In this document: piece by piece, positions 23,901 through 33,456 of the stretch | How the letters are laid out: every line of letters starts with the position of its first letter | Position numbering within the stretch: position 1 is the first letter of the stretch | DNA from: Lactifluus volemus | Lineage: Eukaryota > Basidiomycota > Agaricomycetes > Russulales > Russulaceae | Direction: 5' to 3' | Length of the DNA stretch: 64,000 nucleotides | Assembly: GCA_022376515.1 (NCBI GenBank) | Contig: WTXI01000057.1 | Span: 1 to 64,000, forward strand | Program-made: the position numbers and the translations under genes | Notes under the pieces: generated by a model | What the model saw: only the letters and a program-made list of their open reading frames with translations | What the model was told of the DNA's origin: nothing | The model's database searches: none

Positions 23901-25724
23901 ATGGTTTCCATGATTGCTCGCCACACCGACTCGTCGGGTGCTGAATCCACTGATCCTGATATTCGGATGGCGTACCGAAGCATTACCCAACGGGGTACCC
24001 TTGACTGGTCCGTCCTCGTCTCACCTCCTTTGTCGCTCTTGCCAACTCATCTCTATAGGCTTGCTCTCTCCTACGGAAAGGTTGGCAATTTTCGTTCCTT
24101 CCCAACGACTATGCGGCTAAATGCTGTGCTCTTGGATCATTTTACTACGTCGCACGTGTACGTGGTGTAGTGGTCTCCAGGATTAAAGCTATCCGCAGCA
24201 GGTTCCCAGGGTTTATCCGAACTGAAACGGCATATTTCCGAGTCAGAACAATCTGTGTTCTTGGCTTTCTGTCGCCTAGCTATCGACGGCGACAGCTGCT
24301 TCGCTACCATCACCTATGTACCGGATGGCACATCAGGTCTTCGAAAAGGTGCGAGCCCGTCTCATTTAAACCACCATCTTTGTTCATCGCCGACTCGCCT
24401 TTTGACTTGTCAATAGCACGTACTTCGATGGCCTCGCGCACCGTCCAGTCTTGGTACAAGGTCTGTAATTCTCCCATCATTACAGTACGTACCGCACCCC
24501 TAAATGTTCACTTCCATTTTCGTAGGGTCCACAGGCAACGTTGACAATTTCACGTCTCGAAGATCTCTCTATCAGCGCAATCCTCGACGCGATGCCCTTC
24601 CCTCCCTCCAGCTCCCGCCCCCTCACCGAACCTACCCAGATGGCCCGCACATCCTCTGCCTCCTCCTCCTTCGAAGCCCCAAACCTCGAAAAGGCGCTCC
24701 CCCACGCACCGTCCAGCTCCAACGTCCCTCTCGTCACACGCACCATCTCTGAACCGCCCCCCACGTCTACCGCCACATTCCTCTCCCAACGAGGGCCGCC
24801 TGACTTTGGCGACCCCGTCACGCGCTCTGAGCAGCGCGAAGCCGCACGGCGGGCCTCTGAGGAAGAGGAATACGCAGCGCGGCGCGAAGAGGTGGCGCGG
24901 CAGTTGCGTATCAAGAGACAGCGCGACAGGGAAGCGCGACAAGCGGAGGAGGAGGAGCGCACGCGGCGAGCGCAGCTGGAGCAAGATCTGGCGCGCAAAG
25001 CGGCGGCAAGGCTAGCGCGGGAGGAGGAGGAGCGCGCAGAGGAAGAGAGAAGGGTGCGTGAACGTGAGGAGCGTCGACGGCGCGACGCGGAGAAACGTGC
25101 AGAGGTGGCGCGTAGGATGGAGGAGTGGCGTTTGGAGGAGGAACGCAGGAAGGAGGAGTTGGCGAGGGCCGAGGGCGAGTTGAAGCGCAGGGCGGTGGAG
25201 AGGAGGGAGGCGGCTCGCGTGGCTGCCGCCAAGAGACGGAGGGATAGTCAGTTGCCTGGAGGGAGCGTCATTTTGAGCGGTTGGGTCACCGTGCAAACTT
25301 CTGGGTCGGTCGCATGGCGGAGACGGTATTTCCAGTTGACGGATGCCGTGCTCAGGTTTTACAATCGAGACAAGGTGAGTCACCTGGACTGTTTTTGTTG
25401 TTTGTTTTTTTTCCGAGAGGTGCTGAAACGAGAGGGAACAAATAGGACGTGGCAGGTACGCCTGTGGATGTCATTGTACTCAAGAGCACAGGTCCGACCG
25501 TCAAAGAGTGGTACGAAGGTTTCGAGGAACTCCGCTCGATCCCCCATTCGTTTGCCCTTGTCCTTTCCAATGGCGAGCCTCCTGTCATGTTCTTCTCCGA
25601 CACGGCTCCGGAAAAGGTTCGGAAACTTTTCTTATATTGCATATGTCTCTATGAGTACCGCTCACGCTGGGACACCAACTATATTTAGGATTTGTTGTCA
25701 GGCCTTTTAATGACATCTCCATGA
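23901..25724 (+). CDS. ADF-H (coactosin-like) and PH domain protein with long coiled coil
   Basis: Probable actin-associated adaptor: the ADF-H fold of coactosin type binds actin filaments and the PH domain binds lipids or proteins (family knowledge). Model join(23901..24007, 24059..24080, 24171..24348, 24417..24460, 24526..25374, 25446..25616, 25689..25724): 1407 bp, 468 residues. Residues ~1-125 are ADF-H-like: MAYRSITQRGTLDWLALSYG, then LAFCRLAIDGDSCFATITYV and the actin-binding-helix region ARTSMASRTVQSWYKG. Residues ~195-355 are a long R/E-rich helix of coiled-coil type. The PH domain begins SVILSGWVTVQTSGSVAWRR and continues EWYEGFEELRSIPHSFALVL. Exon 2 is only 22 bp, so the first splices are the least sure. 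It is the left member of a tandem duplication; its partner is broken. Confidence 0.8.
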
Positions 25725-26488
25725 CCTTTATGATCTCACCACCATATGTGTATCTGCTGTCTACTTATATGAATCTGTTACCACCATTTAGGTATGCAAC
25801 CAAATGTAGTCCAAGATATGATAGTTGACCGAGATGTCACGACGCACGGTCTGATGACGAATATACATACAAAACCAAATCCACGACGGGGTGGAACCAC
25901 AAGCATAGTTTTGAGTTTTTGCGCGGTAATTCTTTCATGTCATGTCGGTGCCGAAAAATGACATCCCAGAGGACGAACCGCACTAGGACGAATTTAACTG
26001 GACACTGATAGAATGCTAGTCGGGTGTTTGTAATAGTCGGCGTCTCAGCATTTAGTAGACGGGTCAAACTGGGTACAGTATCCATTGTTCTGTCCCTTGC
26101 CTTGCCTACGCAAGACCTCGACGGGGCTTGGGGAGCGACTCACGGCGCTTGGGGAGCGACGCACGGCGCTTGGGGGGCGACGCAAGACCGGGGGGGGGAC
26201 GCAAGACTGGGGGGCGACGCAAGACCTCGACGGGGCTTGGGGAGCGACTCACAGGGCTTGGGGAGCGACGCACCGGGCTTGGGGGGCGATACAAGACCGG
26301 GGGGCGACGCAAGACCTCGACGGGGCTGGGGTAGCGACTCACAGGGCTTGGGGAGCGACGCACCGGGCTTGGGGAGCGATACAAGACCAAGACCGGGGGG
26401 GGACGCAAGACCGGGGGGGGATGCGAGACATTGGGGGGATGCAAGACCAGGGGGCGACGCAAGAGCTCGACGGGGCTTGGGGAGCGAC
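25725..26488. other. Convergent intergenic region
   Basis: The 3' flanks of the ADF-H/PH gene (+) and Goodbye gene 1 (-). Its right part from about 26110 is the G-rich minisatellite annotated separately; the rest shows nothing else. Confidence 0.45.
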
Positions 26489-26700
26489 TCACAGGGCTTG
26501 GGGAGCGACGCACCGGGCTTGGGGAGCGATACAAGACCAAGACCGGGGGGGACGCAAGACCGGGGGGGGATGCGAGACATTGGGGGGATGCAAGACCAAG
26601 GGGCGACGCAAGAGCTCGACGGGGCTTGGGGAGCGACTCACAGGGCTTGGGGAGCGACGCACCGGGCTTGGGGGGCGACGTACAATCTCGACGGGACTTG
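26112..26700. repeat. G-rich minisatellite encoding the tail of Goodbye protein 1
   Basis: Nested tandem repeats built from words such as GGGGAGCGAC, GCTTGGGGAG and GACGCAAGAC. A larger unit of about 156 bp occurs twice between about 26300 and 26620. Runs of 6-9 G residues differ in length between units, so the minus-strand reading frame shifts from unit to unit. The right duplicate has only about three short units in the matching place (31380-31560), so the array expanded after the duplication. Confidence 0.85.
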
Positions 26701-27983
26701 GAGGGCGGATCATGGGTCCCATGGCTGAAGTCGTGAGCGAATGCTGGTGAGCCCTTGATCTGAGTTGGGATGACGGCTGGTGCAGGGAAGCGACTGAATC
26801 TTCTTGGGCACACGCCTGGAGCGAGCGATCGGGTAATAGTTGACCTGAGCATGATTGACGATCGTCTGGCTTGGGAAGTAACTCCCAGTATGAGCCAGTG
26901 TTTGTACACAGATGTTGGTGGTGTCCCTTGGGTGCTTTCTGTCGTGGAGGGCGCGTAGCCGTGGCCGGCGCGAGATCGCCTGCTGGTGTCGGGGAAACTC
27001 GGACATTGTCTGAGTGTTGGCGGACATTCCGTGTCATACCAGCAACCGGGGGCATGAGCATGTCATGCGCGTGGTCTTGGAGATTTGGTGTCTTTCCTTC
27101 TAGCCGGACGACAGTTCAGGACATTAAGCAAGCAGCTACTCAAGTATTTCATACCATTGATAACCCCCTTTGCATTGGCCCCTTGGAACACTTCAAGAAG
27201 CTGAACTAAGGCCAAGTGACCTTCCTCTGTGATGAGATCCTTCAAGCCCTGTAACATATCTTCGATCTTACTCTCTTTAAATATTTTTTTTACGAATTTC
27301 TCTACAAAAATCTGCATAAATGATAGAGTTATATAGGATGAATCTGCTTACTGAAATGACCCTGCTGTATCTCTTTTGTTGCTAGAGCAAGCACCGAGAG
27401 TATTTTCATCATAATCTGAACAATGATATTGGTCATCGGAGGTGTCAACCGGATCCTGGCATAAATTTCGAGTCGATTGAGAAAATTCCCGATTCGCTCA
27501 AAGACCTGAACAAGCGCATCATAACTTGTAATGACACCGGAAGCTGCCTAATTGACCAGATATGACGATGAAATAATCGCAAGGCATGGAGATACATACG
27601 TCAAGGAGGACATTGAGGCCGACAAAGATTGCTTTTGCAGGTGGAAACGGTACCTGAGCGTAGGATTACAATAATAGAGGAATCCACTGGGCGGAGCTCA
27701 CAAGGCTAAGGGCCTCGCCAAGGGTGCCAGAGAACGCATGGAGAAATCTGAATACAGGGCCAAGGCAGTTGGTCAATCTGCGATGTTCGTTCCGATAAGT
27801 TTCGAATGCCTTTGCTCTGTCTTGCAGTAACTTGGAAATAGCTTCGGCAGAGTTACAACTGTGAAATTGATCGGTGAAGGGGTTCTTTGTGAGATCTATA
27901 CCCGTCTGCTTGGAATAGTTGGACAAGGCCTTGGAGATCAACTGGAAGTTAGAAGAGGAAGTTGTTGCGGAGGACTCAGGCAT
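26489..27983 (-). CDS. Goodbye-domain protein 1 without NTPase domain
   Basis: The N-terminal part matches the fungal STAND 'Goodbye' domain (family recognised from pattern), normally the N-terminus of large STAND NTPases. Model complement(join(26489..27099, 27155..27301, 27352..27547, 27600..27653, 27702..27983)): 1290 bp, 429 residues. Key stretches: SKALSNYSKQTGIDLTKNPF, VPFPPAKAIFVGLNVLLD, then VITSYDALVQVFERIGNFLN and KKFVKKIFKESKIEDMLQGL. After residue ~226 there is no P-loop; the chain passes into a disordered Pro/Ser/Arg tail. The tail runs into the minisatellite, with RRSPSPV-type units, and ends at a frame-dependent stop at 26489. A lone Goodbye domain could act as an adaptor for full-length NTPases (inference). 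Confidence 0.82.
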
Positions 27984-28354
27984 TTATTGCATCTTGCGCG
28001 CGTTGGGTGGTCACGGTCACGTCACTGCAGCTTCCGAGGGAGGTGGAACTTCGAGGGGTCAATCAGAGCTCAGCGAATGATCTGGGCAGTTATACTATAA
28101 CTCAGGGTACACAGCCTCGACAATCTGGAAAACATTTCATTCTCAGCTTTGGCGTGTGTACCTGGGACTGCCAGGGGGCCGGACCGTGGGCCGGGTATGA
28201 CGTCACGTGAGGACCTGATGCCAGTCCGGGTCAGATATACTCGCCGCTGCGTTCAAAGTAACTTACTTGAAGCATCCTGTTCGCAGAATAGCCAGGGAAT
28301 TGTCTGTGGTAACGGAATTATAAGCCATCAGCATCCGTTTCTGTGTTTGTATGT
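27984..28354. other. Region upstream of Goodbye gene 1
   Basis: About 370 bp between the Goodbye gene 1 start codon and the squalene epoxidase relic. The first 200 bp closely match the flank upstream of Goodbye gene 2 (32816-33010), so both genes kept their promoters after duplication. No promoter motif could be singled out. Confidence 0.45.
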
Positions 28355-28985
28355 CTCCCACTCACGGTCGTATAGCGCGACCCCCAAGATGTTCCGCGAG
28401 AGGTTTACGCGCCCAATGCCACCGGTGGAGCATGTTCTTGATCGCGTGCCAGTCGGCCAGGTCAGGTTCAGCTACGATCATTGGCGCGATGAGGACAACA
28501 TCCAAGAGTGCGACCGTCATACTGCCACTAGTAAGCGGGTGGCACATATTCAAAAGAATCGTTAAGGAGGGTGACGCCCCACCTTGATGTGCGGCCCGCC
28601 CTATTCTACGGGCAGGAGGAACGAGTTAGTAGGCATGCGCTGGAGACGGTCTTTGGATAACGCAGCTGCGTAAAGTGATTCGGGGACTCGGAGTTGCGGG
28701 ACGATGTTGGTGAGGATGTGGTTCTAGAACAGAGAATCGAGTTGAGCCAGAGTGCACACACCCTCTGTCGCCTTAAGATCTGACGCCAGAACCAGGTACT
28801 TGGCGTCAATGAAGATTCGGGTTTCGTGTTCCCCGATCTGGTATGACCATGATAGCATGGGACCGGGACCCTTTATCAGCGCAACTGTGCCATGCTGTGG
28901 AAGTGTGAAAAAACAATGGTCAGACTCAGGAAATGCGGGCTGAAGGTCACTGAGGTATCTAAGATCACGGCTGCAAAAAGTACGC
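28355..28985 (-). pseudogene. Squalene epoxidase (ERG1) C-terminal relic
   Basis: The minus strand carries two blocks typical of the squalene monooxygenase C-terminus. The first (about 28980-28600) reads LSWSYQIGEHETRIFIDAKY, an in-frame TAG after LAQLDSLF, then NHILTNIVPQLRVPESL and LQRMPTNSFLLPVE before another stop. The second (about 28553-28365), in another frame, reads CHPLTSGSMTVALLDVVL and DWHAIKNMLHRWHWARKPLA. The live enzyme would have the FAD-domain motif RHPLTGGGMTVA. The FAD-binding N-terminal half is absent, being cut off at the duplication junction near 29000. It cannot make active enzyme. The identification rests on family knowledge. Confidence 0.75.
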
Positions 28986-29215
28986 AGCTAATCCACATAT
29001 ACTAGTATGTGTAGTGGTCTCTTAGATTAAAGCTATCTGCAGCAGGTTCCCAAGATCTACTTGAACTCAAACAACATATTTGGAGTCGGGATAATATGTG
29101 TTCTTCGCTTTCCGTCACCTAGCTATCGATGGCGACAGCTGCTTCGCTACCTATTGCCTTTGTACTGGATGGCACATCAGGTCTACGAAAAGGTGCAGGC
29201 CTATCTCATTTCAAC

Positions 29216-29229
29216 AACGACCACTATTC
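29216..29229. repeat. Target-site duplication, left arm
   Basis: AACGACCACTATTC, 14 bp, repeated exactly at 29712-29725 on the other side of the LINE fragment. The intact left duplicate (around 24370-24385) has one related, diverged copy and no insert. Confidence 0.85.
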
Positions 29230-29711
29230 TTTTTTTTTTTTTTTGAATTGGGGTTTATTGTCCCTGCAACATGCAACAAGACCTAGTCTACAAGACAAGT
29301 ACCAACTCGAGGGGGGGTAAAGTAAGAGACATACTGTAAGGGAGGGGTGTTCGAAGGTGTCATGGAGATTTGTAAATAGTGAAGGTGAGAGAGGTGCAGA
29401 AGAAACAGAAACTACTCACGGCAGCCGCTGTCCAACGGCTCGGAATCAAGGGGGGTCTGGTCTGGGGGGCAGGGGGCGGAGGGTGGCCTGCGAAAGGAAT
29501 GTGAATTGCGCTAATTGGCGGCCTCCTTGCTCCGAGGAAAAGATGGATGCGTACGAGTGATGGGTGATGGTGGAGGCTCGTTGCTCAGCATAGAGCGGGC
29601 AGGAGAAAAGGATGTGCGATAGGGTGGTGCGGTGAACGATTCCGGGGCTGGGTGGAGGGGAGGACAGGGTGACGTAGTTGCAAGGGCAACAGGTGTTGTC
29701 TCCCGCATCGA
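29230..29711 (-). mobile_element. 5'-truncated non-LTR retrotransposon (LINE) insertion
   Basis: A 482-bp insert bounded by a perfect 14-bp target-site duplication. The plus strand starts with a run of about 15 T, that is, a poly(A) tail of a minus-strand element. On the minus strand the readable end is the C-terminus of a LINE polyprotein: CCPCN, then RTTLSHILFSCPLYAEQRAS, the usual zinc-knuckle-like CxC...H...C segment, then a stop. The Tad/Deceiver-like clade is inference. Only the 3' end was integrated, a typical dead-on-arrival copy. Confidence 0.85.
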
Positions 29712-29725
29712 AACGACCACTATTC
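29712..29725. repeat. Target-site duplication, right arm
   Basis: Exact 14-bp partner of the repeat at 29216-29229. Confidence 0.85.
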
Positions 29726-30830
29726 ATCCCAGACTTGCTCTTTGACTTGTCGGTAGCACGTGCTCCAATGGCCTCGCGCGCCGTCTTGTTCTGGTCCAAG
29801 GTCCGTGTTTTCCCATCATTACAGTACGTGCCACACCCCCAAAAATTCAATTCCATTTCGCAGGCTTCACAGGCAAAGCTGACAATCTCACGTCTCGAAG
29901 ATCTCTCCATCAACACAACCCTCGAGGCGATGTCCTTCCCTCCTTCCAGCTCCCGCCACCTTACCGAGCCTACCCAGATGGCCCGCATATCCTCCTCCTC
30001 CTTCGAGGACCCAAATTGCGAAAAGGCGCGAAGAGGTGGCGCGACAGTTGCGGATCAAGAGACAGCGCGAGAGGCAAAGGAGGAGGACCGCACGCGGCTG
30101 GCGCGGCTGGAACAAGATCTGGCGCGCAAAGCGGCGGCGCGGGTAGCGCGGAAGGAGCGCCCGGAGGAGGAGAGAAGGGTGCGTGACTGCGAGGGGCGTC
30201 GACAGCGCGACGCGGAGAAACGTGCAGAGGTGGCGCGTAGGATGGAGGAGTGGCGTTTGGAGGAGGAACGCAGGAAGGAGTTGGCGAGGGCCGAGGGCGA
30301 GTTGAAGCGCAGGGCATTGGAGAGGAGGGAGGCGGCTCGCGTAACTGCCGCCAAGAGACGGAGGGATAGTCAGTTGCCTGGAGGGAGCGTCATTTTGAGC
30401 GGTTGGGTCACCGTGCAAACTTCTGGGGTCGGTCGCGCGGCGGAGACGGTATTTCCAGTTTACGGATGCCGTGCTCAGGTTTTACAATCGAGACAAGGTG
30501 AGTCGCCTGGACTGTTTTTTTTTTTTTCCGAGAGGTGCTGAAAAGAGAGGGAACAAATAGGACGTGGCAGGTACGCCTGTGGATGTCATTGTACTCAAGA
30601 GTACAGGTCCAACCGTCAAAGAGTGGTACGAAGGTTTCGAGGAACTCCGCTCGATCCCCCCATTTGTTTGCCCTTGTCCTTTCCAATGGCGAGCCTCCTG
30701 TCATGTTCTTCTCCGACACGGCTCCGGGAAATTTTTCTTATATTGCATATGTTTCTATGAGTACCGCTCACGCTGGGACACCAACTATATTTAGGATTTG
30801 TTGTCAGGCCTTTTAATGACATCTCCATGA

Positions 30831-31353
30831 CCTTTATGATCTCACCACCATATGTTCTATTTATATGAATCTGTTACCACCATTTAGGTTTGCAACAAAG
30901 TGTAGTCCAAGATGTGATAATTGACCGAAATTTCACGACGCATGTCTGATGACAAATATACAGTACTAACGTGTACCCCTTCTAGTCAGACCCCCTTTCT
31001 GGTCAGTCACGCTATGGCCACACTCCAATAATTGGCTGTTCTGACCACTGAGCTTGCCAATTTTGTAACATTGTAAACTCCAATACATGCAGGCATGACA
31101 GACACGCTGTTTTTCATTTCACTACACTATGATTTATACCCAAAAAAATGGATCGAATACAGTTACAGATGGTACTAGATACTAGGCTCAATTTTGTGCT
31201 GATTGAGCAAGAAATGGGCAAGAAATTTGGAGTGACCCAAAAGGGGGAGAGGGTGAACATGTTAGTACACACAAAACCAAAGGCACAGCGCTGTGGAACC
31301 AGTCATCAGGAAATGAGGTTAAATATAAATAAAATGGTCATATGACAATTAGG
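30831..31353. other. Convergent intergenic region with unique insert
   Basis: The first 130 bp match the left duplicate (25725-25860). From about 30965 to 31350 the sequence has no counterpart there and shows only a short open frame near 31148. No mobile-element ends were recognised. Confidence 0.4.
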
Positions 31354-32815
31354 TCAAGATTTTGTCAGCCAGTCTCTCACCCACTGAGGGTGACGCTCAA
31401 CAGGGCCTGGAGGGCGAAGCACAACAGGTTTGATTGGGCTCCCGTTGACAAGAGCCTCGGTGCTTGAATAGCGACGCACAACCTTAGGCTCAACAGGGCT
31501 TGGAGGGCGACGCACAACAGGTTTGATTGGACTCCCGTTGACAAGAGCCTCGGTGCTTAAAGAGCGACGCACAACCCCGACAGGCCTTGGATGGCGGATC
31601 ACGGCCCTTGTTCTGAGGTGGGATGTCAGCTGGTGCAGGTAAGTGTCTGAATCTTTATGCGCGCACGGTTTGGGTGAGCGATCGGGAAACGGTTGACCTG
31701 AGCATGATGGATAATCGTCTTTGCAGCCTGGCTTGGGTAGTAGCTCCGAGTCTGAGCCAGTGCTTGTGCGCAGATGTTGGTGGCGTTCCTTGGATGTTTT
31801 CTGTCGTGGAGGACGTGTAGACGTGAGATCGCCTGCTGGCGTCGGGGAAACTCGGACATTGTCTGAGTGTTGGCGGGTATTCCGTGTCTTACCGGCAACC
31901 GGGGGCATGAGCATGTCATGCCTGTGGTCTTGCAGGTTTGGCGTCTTTCCTTCTAGCCGGACGACAGCTCAGGACATCAAGCAAGCAGCTATTCAAGTAT
32001 TACATACCCTTGATTGCTTCCTTTGCATCGCCCCTTTGGAAAACTTCCAGAAGCCGAACTAAGGCCATGTGACCTTCCTCGGCGATGAGATCCTTCAAGC
32101 CCTGTAGCATATCTTCGATCTCGCTCTCTTTAAATATTTTTTTAACGAATTTCTCTACAGAACGTCCATAAATGATAAGCACATAGGATGGATCTGCTTA
32201 CTGAAAAGGCCCTGCTTTATCTCTTTTGTTGCTAGAGCAAGCACCGAGAGTATTTTCATCATGATCTGAACAATGATATCGGTCATCGGAGGTGTCAACT
32301 GGATCCTGGCATAAATCTCGAGTCGTTTGAGGAAATTCCCAACTCGCTCAAAGACCTGAACTAGTGCATTATAACTTGCATTGACACTGGAAGCTGCCTA
32401 ATTGACCAGATATGACGACGATCCAATCACAAGTAAAGGAGATACATACGTCGAGGAGGACATTGATGCCGACAAAGATTGCTTTTGCAGGTGGAAACGG
32501 TACCTGAGCGTACAATTACAATAATAGAGGAATCCACTAGGTGGAGCTCACGAGACTAAGGGCATCGCCAAGGGTGCCAGAGAACACATGGAGGAATCGA
32601 AACGCAGGGCCAAGGCAGTTGATCAATCTGCGATATTCGTTCCGATAAGTTTCAAATGCTTTTGCTCTGTCTTGCAGTAACTGGGAGATAGCTTTGGCAG
32701 AGTTACAACGGTGAAACTGATCGGTGAAGGGGTTCTTTGTGAGATCTATCCCCGTCTGCTTGGAATAGTTGGACAAGGCCTTGGAGATCAACTGGAAGTT
32801 AGCCGACTCGGGCAT
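31354..32815 (-). CDS. Goodbye-domain protein 2 without NTPase domain
   Basis: Intact paralogue of the gene at 26489, with the same five exons and phases: complement(join(31354..31952, 32008..32154, 32202..32397, 32450..32503, 32552..32815)), 1260 bp, 419 residues. The N-terminus is shorter (the Ser/Thr-rich stretch of copy 1 is absent: MPESANFQLISKALSNYS). The Goodbye region is conserved through FVKKIFKESEIEDMLQGLKD and MALVRLLEVFQRGDAKEAIK. The disordered tail carries repeated VVRR(P/S/Y) units alternating with STEALVNGSPIKPVV, and ends PQWVRDWLTKS. Because it lacks the minisatellite expansion, its tail is probably nearer the ancestral form. Confidence 0.83.
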
Positions 32816-33456
32816 GTATTACGTGTTGCGCGTTAGGTCACTTAGGTGGTCACGGTCACGTCACTGCAGCTTCCGATGGAGGTAGGAACTTTGAGGGATC
32901 GATCAGCGCTCAGCGAATGATCTGGGCAGTTATACTATACCTCAGGGTACACAGCCTCGACATTCTGAAAAACATTTCATTCTCAGCTTTGCGTATGTAC
33001 CGCGAGTGTGCGTGTGATCGTTCGGACCGCAACGAGACACTGGCACGGAATCACGTCGGAATACAGCGACTGCCAGGGTGCCGGACCGTGGGCCGGGTGA
33101 CTACCTCACAACACTCATCAAGGGCTAAGAGAAATGAGAACGTGTCTATACAGTACTTCCTCGCCAAGGGGAAATTCTCTGAGTTCCAGCGAGTTCGCAG
33201 GTCAGATAACAACCGCATCGCGCACGCAGTGGGCGCGACGATCGTCAATCGTGTACTAGTAGAAGACCTACGGGTCTACTCCGGAGTCCGGACAATGTCC
33301 TCCAGGTGCGGGGCGTAACGCCACACAGTACGCCGCAACTGGCAATCACTCGCCCTCTTCCCCTCCTGTCGTTGTCTCAGCCTCTCTCAGCTCCTCCTTC
33401 CAAGCCTCCTTTCTTCTTAGTCTGTATTCATTCAACGAAGAAACCCTTTACGTACG
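32816..33456. other. Divergent intergenic region
   Basis: About 640 bp between Goodbye gene 2 (-) and the C2/helical protein (+). The first 200 bp are duplicated upstream of Goodbye gene 1. The stretch 33350-33430 is strongly C/T-rich, as often found before fungal start codons. No gene seen. Confidence 0.45.

Larger units (their letters stand above)
29001..30830 (+). pseudogene. Broken copy of the ADF-H/PH gene
   Basis: Right-hand duplicate of the gene at 23901. Exons 1-2 are missing. Exon 3 has lost one base near 29080, shifting it out of frame before the AIDGDSCFA stretch. A LINE fragment sits in the following intron. About 200 bp of the coiled-coil exon are deleted after 30030. One extra G near 30426 shifts the frame in the PH domain (SGVGRAAETVFP instead of SGSVAWRRRYFQ). 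The coiled-coil part (ARRMEEWRLEEERRKE) and the last PH exon remain readable. Confidence 0.85.
24171..33000. repeat. Tandem segmental duplication (left ~24171-28160, right ~29004-33000)
   Basis: Both halves carry, in the same order and orientation, the ADF-H/PH sequence (+) followed by a Goodbye-domain gene (-), with closely matching introns and intergenic flanks. The right copy starts inside the intron before exon 3 of the ADF-H/PH gene, so exons 1-2 were not copied. Copies later diverged by a LINE insertion (right), an internal deletion of about 200 bp in the coiled coil (right), a minisatellite expansion (left) and about 400 bp of unique DNA near 30960-31350 (right). Confidence 0.85.

Noticed and set aside
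26024..26750. Long plus-strand open frames of GDARPGG/GLGSD type
   Set aside because: Low-complexity translations of the G-rich minisatellite; the minus strand continues a conserved exon chain instead.
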